From contig JAFGND010000052.1 of NCBI GenBank assembly GCA_016927185.1, positions 1 through 17,753 of the forward strand: a DNA stretch of 17,753 nt, in the 5' to 3' direction. The notes beneath the pieces were generated by a model that worked only from the letters and a program-made list of their open reading frames with translations, did no database searches and was not told the DNA's origin. Position 1 is the stretch's first letter; each line of letters starts with the position of its first letter. The position numbers and the translations under genes are program-made. This document shows positions 7,814 to 14,975 of the stretch, one piece after another. The stretch is from Candidatus Coatesiibacteriota bacterium. Lineage in GTDB: Bacteria > JAFGND01.

Positions 7814-8218
7814 GATGCTGAAACTTTCTTCCATTTCATCTTTATAATATATCTTGAAATGGTAAATCATGTTTCTTATTGACCTGACAAAATACCAGAG
7901 TGTTTCTTTTTTATCATCCTGCAGAAAACCTTCCTCATTTATCAACTGTTTCAGAAATGAGGAAAGGTTATCAAGCATTTTTATATAGTCTGAATATTCA
8001 GTTTCATTATGAAAAATCTCAGGGAAATTCTCCATTTTAACTTGCTTAAGCTCTTCAATTTGCTTGAAAGAACTGTTTATCTTGCTTTCGAATTTACTCA
8101 TATTATTGCTTTCAGGTGAAGCATTACTGTAAATATAGAATACATTCTTTGAAAGATGCCCCATGTTAAAGGCAAAATTCCTTACAAGAATTTCATTATC
8201 ATTTAATCTCAGGCTCAT
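7811..8218 (-). CDS. Hypothetical 135-aa protein
   Basis: No family recognised. It has no signal peptide or membrane segment and is rich in Asn, Lys, Glu and Phe. The sequence suggests mainly alpha-helix: a long amphipathic stretch around residues 42-62 (SKFESKINSSFKQIEELKQV), a second around 75-95 (DYIKMLDNLSSFLKQLINEE), and a C-terminal helix containing WYFVRSIRNMIYHFKIYY. It may be a small helical-bundle cytoplasmic protein. The start overlaps the stop of the DUF4177-like gene by 4 nt (ATGA), so the two are almost certainly co-translated and may be partners. Only a weak ribosome-binding site is visible, consistent with coupling. Function unknown. Confidence 0.7.
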   Translation of the reverse strand: MSLRLNDNEILVRNFAFNMGHLSKNVFYIYSNASPESNNMSKFESKINSSFKQIEELKQVKMENFPEIFHNETEYSDYIKMLDNLSSFLKQLINEEGFLQDDKKETLWYFVRSIRNMIYHFKIYYKDEMEESFSI

Positions 8219-8490
8219 GAAAGCTCTATGTCTATAAGTTCCTTGCCGATGTCATCACTTTCCTTTTCATAATCCGTATACGCACCTTCTGCTGATCTCT
8301 TGAAAATGAATATAGGTTTGTTGTTTCTGTCCTTGCTGCTTTCAACAAACTCCCATGAACCATGATTGGACAAATGATTGAAGGTAAATGTCATTCTTTC
8401 TATATTCTGCTCAATGAAATTTTCAGAAAATCTTGTTACATATTTGTCTATCATGTCCCAGTCAAGTATCTTGTACTGATAATTAGCCAT
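8215..8490 (-). CDS. Small DUF4177-like protein
   Basis: Protein of 91 aa, predicted cytoplasmic. Its layout recalls DUF4177: a tyrosine-rich beta start (YQYKIL), a helix, then HLSNHGSWEFVES (compare the family's GWELV turn) and a closing strand ending IFIFKRS (compare the family's IFKR end). The spacing is longer than in typical members because of an insertion around residues 15-35, so membership is tentative. DUF4177 proteins are small alpha/beta proteins of unknown function. An AGGAG ribosome-binding site overlaps the TAG stop of the lipoprotein gene, 8 nt before this ATG, and the end overlaps the 135-aa gene by 4 nt. The gene is therefore tightly bound into the operon. Confidence 0.65.
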   Translation of the reverse strand: MANYQYKILDWDMIDKYVTRFSENFIEQNIERMTFTFNHLSNHGSWEFVESSKDRNNKPIFIFKRSAEGAYTDYEKESDDIGKELIDIELS

Positions 8491-8498
8491 TTCCGCTC

Positions 8499-9104
8499 CT
8501 AAAGTTTTGATAATTTATCAAGTTCTATGGAAGTAATTATCTCCTCCAGAAGTTCCTGTTTCCTGAATCTAGGTTTTTCTTCCTCTTTCACGTCATTACC
8601 CGGTCCTGATACTCTTATCATGAATTTACCAGCCCAGAGATTCAAATAATCATTTTCCTCCATCTTCGCTGGATATTCCTTGTACTTCTTTGTGAATTCC
8701 TTTGCCACTTCCATTCTGTTTCTCATATCTGTAATGTCTAACTGCATCAAGGCTTTTGGTTTTGTCTGATCCTTTGGATCTGTTTTCAGCTTATACAAAC
8801 CCCATGAAACATTCCCATCAATCGTATCAGAATATCTTATCCATTCAGCTTCATTTGCGAAAGCTTCCGGAACTTTAGGCGCAAACTTTGCCAATGTTTC
8901 GGAATCCATAACTGGTTGCTTTGGCTTGGTAGGGATAACTACTTCTTCCTTTTTGGAAGCATCTTTCTTTGAGGGATCTGTCTTGGTATCCTTTGCAACA
9001 TCTTTCTTTGTTACATCCTTCTTGGATGGAGGGGGTGGTGGAGAGCCTCCACATGAAAAAGCCAAGAAAGAAACAATCAATATCAACAAAACAAATGGTT
9101 TCAT
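8499..9104 (-). CDS. Predicted lipoprotein with Pro- and Lys-rich linker
   Basis: Protein of 201 aa. It has a short basic N-terminus, a hydrophobic stretch (residues 4-16) and a relaxed lipobox ending LAFSC with Cys18, so it should be lipidated and tethered facing the periplasm. CGGSPPPPPS follows, then a low-complexity linker of KKD/KKE units to about residue 62 that could span some distance from the membrane. Residues 66-201 form a compact alpha/beta domain with no family recognised; the visible parts are EWIRYSDTIDGNVSWGLYKL and a central EFTKKYKEYPAKM helix. A strong AGGAGG site precedes the ATG by about 5 nt. It begins 12 nt after membrane gene C, so it is a plausible periplasmic component of the A-B-C system. 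Confidence 0.8.
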   Translation of the reverse strand: MKPFVLLILIVSFLAFSCGGSPPPPPSKKDVTKKDVAKDTKTDPSKKDASKKEEVVIPTKPKQPVMDSETLAKFAPKVPEAFANEAEWIRYSDTIDGNVSWGLYKLKTDPKDQTKPKALMQLDITDMRNRMEVAKEFTKKYKEYPAKMEENDYLNLWAGKFMIRVSGPGNDVKEEEKPRFRKQELLEEIITSIELDKLSKL

Positions 9105-9116
9105 TTTAACCTCCTG

Positions 9117-9890
9117 TTAATGGATCCCCAACCAATCCATCATTAAAAACTGTATCCTTCCAATTAAAAGTGAAATACGTGCCATGACTGTGTATCCGAA
9201 TGATGCTCCAAAACCGACCATCAGAAACCAGATACCAACCCTTGCTGTCTTGCCAATTATTCCCTTGTGTTCCATGCTGAAAAAGAAGTAGATTATAGTC
9301 GTTACTGTTCCGATGAAAAGTAGCAGGTTTGATATCCATATTGCTGCAGTAAAAACCTGGGGACTGCTTCCTGAGAAAAGCTCCTTAAGGGATGATATAT
9401 GTTCCCCATGGAAAAATGGCGTCATTGCACCAAACAACTGAACTAATATATTCTCTTTTACTATTAATGGTATAGACATTCCTATGCTGGCTCCCATGAG
9501 AAATGATATCGGGAATCTCACAAGCCATCTGTATTTCTGAGTAAACTGTGCAAATATTAAGATTCCAAGAATTGTCGGAATCAAGACAAGAAGATTTGCA
9601 GAGTTGTGGGTAAAAATGAGTTTTATAGATTGTGATTTCAATGAACTGTCAAGCAGGAAAATATCAAGATTCCCTCCATTTGGAAGAGAAAAGGCAACCT
9701 GATTTAATGGAACCCAGACTTTGGGAATGAAAGACTGGAACCAGACTATTGCAATCAGGTATCCTATTGTCAATCCTACAAGCAAGTGTTCAGCAAATTT
9801 ATAAAGAGGATTATCCTTATATAAAAACGAATAAATTGCTATAGTAAGTATTGCTGCTATCCAGATCCAGGGATTTAATGAAATACTCAT
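9117..9890 (-). CDS. Membrane protein C: polytopic protein of unknown function
   Basis: Integral membrane protein, 257 aa from the ATG at 9890. This start is chosen because AAGGAG sits 8 nt upstream. A longer form from a GTG at 9914 has no such site and would overlap gene B. There are about seven hydrophobic segments (near residues 8-24, 36-54, 97-116, 126-146, 178-204, 216-234 and 237-251). The second begins with LYKFAEHLLVGLTIGYLIAI, a conserved-looking motif with a charged Glu-His pair at the membrane edge. No transporter, secretion or respiratory family was recognised. The start lies 1 nt after the stop of B, and the ribosome-binding site is inside B's last codons, so the two are translationally coupled. 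Confidence 0.75.
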   Translation of the reverse strand: MSISLNPWIWIAAILTIAIYSFLYKDNPLYKFAEHLLVGLTIGYLIAIVWFQSFIPKVWVPLNQVAFSLPNGGNLDIFLLDSSLKSQSIKLIFTHNSANLLVLIPTILGILIFAQFTQKYRWLVRFPISFLMGASIGMSIPLIVKENILVQLFGAMTPFFHGEHISSLKELFSGSSPQVFTAAIWISNLLLFIGTVTTIIYFFFSMEHKGIIGKTARVGIWFLMVGFGASFGYTVMARISLLIGRIQFLMMDWLGIH

Positions 9891-9891
9891 C

Positions 9892-10779
9892 CTATTTTCT
9901 CCTTGCCTGTCCACTCAGGAAATATGCCAGATTACCTATGATTATAAACACCAGTATTACAAGATGTGAAATATTTTGTGCATCCATGCCAATTTGCGCT
10001 GTGGGCTTGAAGTCAACAAGTTTAGGATTAGCCATTGCATTCTTGCTTTCAAGGAGAAGTTTCTCATATTCAGCAGCTCCCTTTAATCCTCCCAGCATAC
10101 CTATGAACTGACCAGTCTGAAGATATGGATAATAATCTGATGCCATGACTGCAGTTACACCTGTAGCTATATTGATATGATATCTTCCATGAGCATAAGT
10201 TATCCAGCTTACAACAGTCCCTGTTCCAGAGAAAGTCACTATCAGATCAACATCATTGTAATTCTTTATGTTCTTCATCATTGGGATTTCCCTGATCGGA
10301 GTATTGTTATAATCCTGCAGGAAAGTCTTTTCAATGCTTTCACCCATTGACATGATTACAGCAGATATTCCTGGTTTGTACCCCAGATTCACGAAGTCTA
10401 TTCCTTCTCTCTTGTTGTATTCCCTCGAAAGAGAATCAAATGCCGCTTTTACCAATCCTGCTCCCTCAGGAAACAAGGTAAGTCCTACAACTTTTACATT
10501 CCTGCTGAAAGCATGCCTTATCATAGCCCAGGTCATAGGCTGAAGTTCAGGCAAGGTGCTTGGATCATAGTCAAAACTGAGCATTAAAACACCTTTTCTC
10601 CCCTGTTCATGCAAAGCCATCTTTTCCACTTCATCATAAATTCTCTTTGTGGGAGGAGTTACATGCGATTTGGTGCCAAATGGAAAAAGCAATGGTATTA
10701 TTACTGATAATGCAATAAGAATATATATAATTTTTCTGTCTATATGCATCATTTTTGTCCAGAATTCCTTGCTTCCCAT
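9892..10779 (-). CDS. Membrane protein B: large extracytoplasmic domain between two TM segments
   Basis: Protein of 295 aa. TM1 spans about 17-35, preceded by Lys and Arg; TM2 spans about 270-288, followed by GQARRK. By the positive-inside rule both ends are cytoplasmic and residues 38-268 face the periplasm. That domain alternates beta-strands and helices (GVLMLSFDYD, NVKVVGLTLFPEGAG, DVDLIVTFSGTGTVVSWITY, INIATGVTAVMASDYYPYL, GMLGGLKGAAEYEKLL), suggesting a Rossmann-like or flavodoxin-like alpha/beta fold. No catalytic motif was assigned and no family recognised. The start shares one base with the stop of A (TAATG). A very strong GGAGGAGGTGA site is encoded in A's last codons, which explains A's Gly-Gly-Gly-Asp end. 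High translation relative to A is likely. Confidence 0.78.
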   Translation of the reverse strand: MGSKEFWTKMMHIDRKIIYILIALSVIIPLLFPFGTKSHVTPPTKRIYDEVEKMALHEQGRKGVLMLSFDYDPSTLPELQPMTWAMIRHAFSRNVKVVGLTLFPEGAGLVKAAFDSLSREYNKREGIDFVNLGYKPGISAVIMSMGESIEKTFLQDYNNTPIREIPMMKNIKNYNDVDLIVTFSGTGTVVSWITYAHGRYHINIATGVTAVMASDYYPYLQTGQFIGMLGGLKGAAEYEKLLLESKNAMANPKLVDFKPTAQIGMDAQNISHLVILVFIIIGNLAYFLSGQARRK

Positions 10780-11720
10780 TAGTCACCTCCTCCTAGATAT
10801 GATCTGTCAATCCCGAACATTATTTTAATGGAAGTGGCAAGCATTCCCATTCCAACTCCCAGAGAAATTCCTCTTTTCATGGCATTATTCGGTATCTCGA
10901 GGATATATTCAGTAAATGCAGGGAGTTTCCCGTAAATTGACTGTCCAAAAGGAATCCTCCCAAGCATCATTATTACTGCAACCACAAGAAGAATTGCACT
11001 GTCAAAATTCCTTGCCCTGAAAGATCTGTAAGCAGCAGAAGCAATGAAAAATGCAAGCAAGCTGAACATTGTTGCAGACATTGGAGAAATCATGAAATTG
11101 AAGAAGTCTTGAAACATCGGTGACTTGCTTATTGCAGCTGGATATGATTTCACTTCACCAACCTCTTCCTTGACACTCTCAGGATCTAATAATGCCTTTT
11201 TTACAAGCTCATTTGCTTTGGTCTTATCCTTGCTCCACAAGTCAATCATGAATCTTGCCAAATCAGGTCTCAAGTCAAGCACTTTTTCAGCAAACCTTAC
11301 ATCCTTGTCATATAAAGCAATAATATCTTTTGCCAATTCAGGATAGTATTTTCCTACCTCTATTATTTCTCTTGCAGTATATGGATTTTTAACAGCGATT
11401 GATTTTACTTCTTCCTTCATCTCGTTAGGATCAGAAGTAATCCCTCCTGCCAGTCCAATTACTGACATTACAAGCAAGGCAAGTATTGTAACAATGCTGT
11501 ATTGCCAGTTTTCCTGCTTGCCTCTTATCTTTCCATAATGATAAGTAATGAGTGACTCAATTCCAATTATCAGAAAGAAAGTTCCGGTGACTATCTCCCA
11601 GTCGAGTACTGTTTCATATAGTTTGGTTGAACCTTCTGTTGGAACAAAATATTGTATGAACATTACTAGTGAGCCAATAAAGGTAATAAAAAGTGGAATG
11701 GTTCTATGCATTGATAACAT
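10779..11720 (-). CDS. Membrane protein A: six TM segments with an extracytoplasmic helical-repeat loop
   Basis: Integral membrane protein, 313 aa, first gene of the minus-strand operon. TM segments lie near residues 6-26, 43-61, 75-94, 206-230, 238-255 and 284-303. The basic stretches after TM2 (GKIRGK) and TM4 (RSFRAR) place those loops inside, so the hydrophilic stretch 96-203 is extracytoplasmic. That loop holds two clear tandem units starting PELAKDIIALYDKD (127) and PDLARFMIDLWSKD (152), each about 25 residues, with a third partial match at Pro180. It resembles helical-hairpin repeats used for protein binding. No family was recognised. Two starts are close: the ATG at 11720 and an in-frame ATG at 11711 that has better spacing from GGATGG. 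Confidence 0.75.
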   Translation of the reverse strand: MLSMHRTIPLFITFIGSLVMFIQYFVPTEGSTKLYETVLDWEIVTGTFFLIIGIESLITYHYGKIRGKQENWQYSIVTILALLVMSVIGLAGGITSDPNEMKEEVKSIAVKNPYTAREIIEVGKYYPELAKDIIALYDKDVRFAEKVLDLRPDLARFMIDLWSKDKTKANELVKKALLDPESVKEEVGEVKSYPAAISKSPMFQDFFNFMISPMSATMFSLLAFFIASAAYRSFRARNFDSAILLVVAVIMMLGRIPFGQSIYGKLPAFTEYILEIPNNAMKRGISLGVGMGMLATSIKIMFGIDRSYLGGGD

Positions 11721-11744
11721 CCATCCTTATATTGTAAAATACTA

Positions 11745-11759
11745 CTTTGAAAATCAAAG
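11745..11759. promoter_or_regulatory. 15-bp inverted repeat in the divergent promoter region
   Basis: CTTTGA-AAA-TCAAAG is a perfect 6-bp inverted repeat around a 3-bp centre, 25 bp before the start of membrane gene A and about 105 bp before the lyase start. A regulator bound here would lie over the minus-strand promoter or leader. It is a candidate operator; only one copy was seen. Confidence 0.25.
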
Positions 11760-11764
11760 CATAA

Positions 11765-11812
11765 AAGAGCCTTTTATAGTCAAGAGGAAATTTGAGTATA
11801 ATTGCCTTGACT
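11765..11812. promoter_or_regulatory. Divergent promoter region for the lyase and membrane-operon transcripts
   Basis: On the plus strand TATAAT (11797-11802) is a perfect -10, with TTTATA about 18 bp upstream as a poor -35. Transcription would start near 11809, leaving a leader of about 55 nt for the lyase. On the minus strand TTGACT (11790-11785) is a good -35, but no convincing -10 follows at 16-18 bp; TATGCT is too close. The 143-bp region 11721-11863 has no other gene-like content. Confidence 0.4.
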
Positions 11813-11863
11813 GATTTATCGTTTTTAAGGGTTAGGTTTTTCTTATCAAAAAATAAGGAGTTT

Positions 11864-13465
11864 ATGGGGAGATCCAATACTGTCAGGCTAGATGGTAATT
11901 CACTTACTATAAGCGATTTGTTTAAAATCAGCACAGGAAACTCCAGTGTTGAAATAGATGAATATTCAATCCAGAAGGCAGAGAAATCACACAATATTGT
12001 CAGGGATGCATTACAATCTTCTGAAACAATATATGGCATCACTACAGGATTTGGAAGCTTGGAAAACAAGAGAATAAATATGAAAAGCATACTCAAGCTT
12101 CAAGAGAATATCTTAATGAGCCATGCAATGGGAACAGGTGAACCATATTCAAGGGAAATTGTAAAAGCCATAGTTGCTCTTCGACTGAACACTCTCTTGA
12201 AGGGATACTCAGGGGTTTCCGTTGAGCTTATCAGGAGCTTCTTGGATTTACTTAATAGCGAAGTAATCCCGTTTGTTCCTTCAAAGGGCAGCGTTGGTGC
12301 AAGTGGTGATTTATGTCCGTTAGCTCATATCGGTCTTGTTCTTATTGGCAAGGGAAAAGCTTATTTGAAAGACAAATTAGTCAATGGAGCAACCGCACTT
12401 AGAAAAGCTAATCTGAAACCATACAGACTGAAAGCAAAAGAGGGTCTTGCAATAACTAATGGAACAACAGTAATGAGTGCCCTGCTTGCTCTTGCATGCC
12501 ATGAAAGTGAAAGGCTTCTCAAGTTGAGCTTGTGTATTTCAGCTCTTTCGCTAGAGGCATTCCTTTCCATTTCCTCCTCCTTCACAGATAAGATTTCAGA
12601 AGTAAGACCTCATAAAGGACAGAGAAAAATATCAAGAGCCTTGAAAAATATGCTGAAGAATTCTAGATATATAGACTCAGCAGATTTATCAAAGATAGAA
12701 TATGATAAAATTAACTCCATGGGGGATAAGCAGAAAGCTATTTACAGGGTACAGGATAGTTATTCATTGAGATGCATACCGGTTGTTCTTGGTGCATCAT
12801 ATGATGCCATCGAATATGTGAAGAATGTTGTAAGGATTGAAATAAATTCAGCAACTGACAATCCATTGATTTTTCCAGATTCAAGGGAGATAATATCAGC
12901 ATGCAATTTTCATGGACAACCTCTTGCAATATCAGCGGACTTTCTTGCAATCGCCATCAGTGAGATAGGTAATATATCTGAAAGAAGGCTTGCAAAATTG
13001 CTTGACTGCAAGAACAATTATGGATTACTTGCATATCTTATTAATAATGGCGGGTTGAATAGCGGATACATGATTTCCCAATATACTGCAGCATCACTTG
13101 CAAGCGAGAACAAGGTTTTGTGTCATCCAGCAAGCTGCGACTCTATTCCGACATCAGCAAATCAGGAGGATCACGTAAGCATGGGAAATCACGCTGCCAG
13201 AAAGATTCATCAGGTCCTTGAAAATGTATGGGCAATAATAGCACTTGAATATCTTGCATCTGCTCAGGCAGTAGATCTTCGCGGAGGAGAGAAAAAACTA
13301 TCCCCTTTCACAAGAAAAATATATAACGCATTAAGAGAAAATATAAATTTTCTGGAAAATGACAGGGAAATGCATAAGGATCTTGAGACATGCATCAGTA
13401 TTCTGAAAGATACAAATGAGAACAGTTTATATGATAAAATAAAGGATATACTGGATGACAAATAA
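11864..13465 (+). CDS. hutH: Histidine ammonia-lyase (histidase)
   Basis: Cytoplasmic MIO-dependent enzyme converting L-histidine to trans-urocanate and ammonia, 533 aa (family usually 500-515). The ATG at 11864 is chosen because AAGGAG lies just upstream and the family N-terminus (VRLDGNSLTISDL) begins here; a TTG 24 codons earlier is rejected. The self-cyclising triad Ala146-Ser147-Gly148 lies in GSVGASGDLCPLAH. Other active-site parts are Tyr57 in YGITTGFG, Asn199 in ITNGT, QDSYSLRC around Tyr300 and Arg303, and NFHG. Specificity residues favour histidine: Ser86-His87 (SHAMGTGEP) and Glu435 in QEDHVSM, where phenylalanine and tyrosine lyases differ. Small departures are YGITTG for YGVNTG and RCIPVV for RCQPQV. 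No other hut gene is present. It overlaps the kinase gene by 11 bp. Confidence 0.9.
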   Translation: MGRSNTVRLDGNSLTISDLFKISTGNSSVEIDEYSIQKAEKSHNIVRDALQSSETIYGITTGFGSLENKRINMKSILKLQENILMSHAMGTGEPYSREIVKAIVALRLNTLLKGYSGVSVELIRSFLDLLNSEVIPFVPSKGSVGASGDLCPLAHIGLVLIGKGKAYLKDKLVNGATALRKANLKPYRLKAKEGLAITNGTTVMSALLALACHESERLLKLSLCISALSLEAFLSISSSFTDKISEVRPHKGQRKISRALKNMLKNSRYIDSADLSKIEYDKINSMGDKQKAIYRVQDSYSLRCIPVVLGASYDAIEYVKNVVRIEINSATDNPLIFPDSREIISACNFHGQPLAISADFLAIAISEIGNISERRLAKLLDCKNNYGLLAYLINNGGLNSGYMISQYTAASLASENKVLCHPASCDSIPTSANQEDHVSMGNHAARKIHQVLENVWAIIALEYLASAQAVDLRGGEKKLSPFTRKIYNALRENINFLENDREMHKDLETCISILKDTNENSLYDKIKDILDDK

Positions 13466-14957
13466 ACCGTCTAGTCAGATGGACAGGAATTTTGTATGTC
13501 CTCGATGCAGGGGAACAATATCCCTGAAGAATGATGGAAGCCTTCCATTATGCCCAAGCTGTGGTCAGACACTTAATCTTGAAGATATAGAGTCTGGCAA
13601 ACTTGCTACCTTGCCTCATGTTGTAGAGGATTACAGGCTGCAAAAAATAGGTCCCTATATAATTGAGGAGCTACTTGGAAGTGGAGGAATGGGCTGCGTC
13701 TTCAAGGCGAGGCATCAGAAAAACGAGAATTGTGTTGCTATTAAATTTCTTTACAGGCAATTTGCCAGGCAAAAGGATTTCATTTTCCAGTTCCAGAAGG
13801 AAGCCAAAGCCCTTTCAAAACTTGATCATCCCAATATAGTACATATAGTGGCAGAGGGGCATTTCCAGGAAACCTATTATTACATAATGGAATATGTTGA
13901 TGGAGTGTCTCTTGCAGATGAGCTTCTCAAGGGGGCAATGGATGAAGACCGGGTGAACGAGATAGCTCTCGAAATAGTCTCGGCACTTGATCATGCTCAT
14001 TCTATCGGAATAACTCACCGGGATCTCAAGCCAGAGAATATTTTCATTACAGATTCAGGTGTGAAAATTCTGGACTTCGGAATTGCCCATCTTGCATACG
14101 ATATTCCCAATTTCCATACACTTACCATAAGTAATGACATGATAGGCACTTTTGTTTACATGTCACCTGAACAGAAGCTTGGCAGGACTGTTGATGCAAG
14201 ATCAGACCTCTATTCTTTAGGTATAGTCTTGTATCAGATGCTTACCGGGGAAGTACCACTTGGAGTATTTGAGGTTCCAACATCTCTCAAGCAGGGATTG
14301 AACAAGAAATGGGATATCATTATCTCCAGGCTTCTTCAAAGGGATCCTGAAAAGAGATACAGATCATCCGAAGAGCTCCTTCTTGCAATAAAAGGCGAAA
14401 AAAGGGAAATTCCCAGAATAAGAAAACCATTCAACTGGTACACATGGGCAATTCTTTTCCTGATAGTTATATTTACAGCAGCTTATCTGTACAGGAGCGA
14501 GATTAACAAACTATTTACAAGGAAACCGAAAACTCTTAATACTCATTTTTCCTCAAATATTCCTGCTCATCCACCATCACTGGAGCTGAAAAAGGAAGAA
14601 GAAAAACCAAAGGAATATCTTGTTCCAAAGGCAACTGTACTGAGATTCTGGACAGAACCGACAAAGAAAAGCAAGATGATAATGCAGCTTAAATCAAGAG
14701 ATCTCATGCTTGTTATTGAAAAGGTTGAAGGTGAAAGTGATGGCAAGACGACACCATGGTTCAAGGTCAGTTTCAAGGACAAGGAAGGTTTTGTGGAAGC
14801 AGACTGGGTGAAATCTGTATCAGAAGAGGAAGTCAGGAAAATGGAGGAGGAATCTTTAAAGAAGAATGAACCTTCTAAAAATCAGCCTGATGCAAAGAAA
14901 CTCCCCAGGAAACCAGTTGAAAAAAGACAGAGAACTGATTTCGGCTTCATGCCATAA
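13455..14957 (+). CDS. Membrane Ser/Thr protein kinase with N-terminal zinc ribbon and extracytoplasmic SH3-like domain
   Basis: Receptor-like Hanks-type kinase, 500 aa. Residues 15-36 form a zinc ribbon (CPRC and CPSC: Cys15, 18, 33, 36). The kinase domain (about 66-315) has every key element: GSGGMG loop, Lys97 in VAIK, Glu116, HRDLKPEN (Asp190, Asn195), DFG at 207-209, SPE at 237-239 and Asp251. It should be active and cytoplasmic. A single TM segment spans about 328-346. Outside follow a charged linker and an SH3-like domain at about 388-455 (TVLRFWTEPTKKSKMI, then WFKVSF and GFVEADWVKSV), which often binds cell-wall peptides. The tail is Lys/Glu/Pro-rich. The start overlaps the lyase by 11 bp with AAAGGA upstream, so the two are made together. 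Its stop lies 18 bp from the convergent ankyrin gene. Substrates are unknown; the lyase is one candidate. Confidence 0.92.
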   Translation: MTNKPSSQMDRNFVCPRCRGTISLKNDGSLPLCPSCGQTLNLEDIESGKLATLPHVVEDYRLQKIGPYIIEELLGSGGMGCVFKARHQKNENCVAIKFLYRQFARQKDFIFQFQKEAKALSKLDHPNIVHIVAEGHFQETYYYIMEYVDGVSLADELLKGAMDEDRVNEIALEIVSALDHAHSIGITHRDLKPENIFITDSGVKILDFGIAHLAYDIPNFHTLTISNDMIGTFVYMSPEQKLGRTVDARSDLYSLGIVLYQMLTGEVPLGVFEVPTSLKQGLNKKWDIIISRLLQRDPEKRYRSSEELLLAIKGEKREIPRIRKPFNWYTWAILFLIVIFTAAYLYRSEINKLFTRKPKTLNTHFSSNIPAHPPSLELKKEEEKPKEYLVPKATVLRFWTEPTKKSKMIMQLKSRDLMLVIEKVEGESDGKTTPWFKVSFKDKEGFVEADWVKSVSEEEVRKMEEESLKKNEPSKNQPDAKKLPRKPVEKRQRTDFGFMP

Positions 14958-14975
14958 TCACTCTCCCTGTTTTCT

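Noticed and set aside
11864-13465. Phenylalanine or tyrosine ammonia-lyase, or an aminomutase
   Set aside because: Ser-His at 86-87 and Glu435 in QEDHVSM are the histidase pattern. Aromatic lyases carry other residues at these positions.
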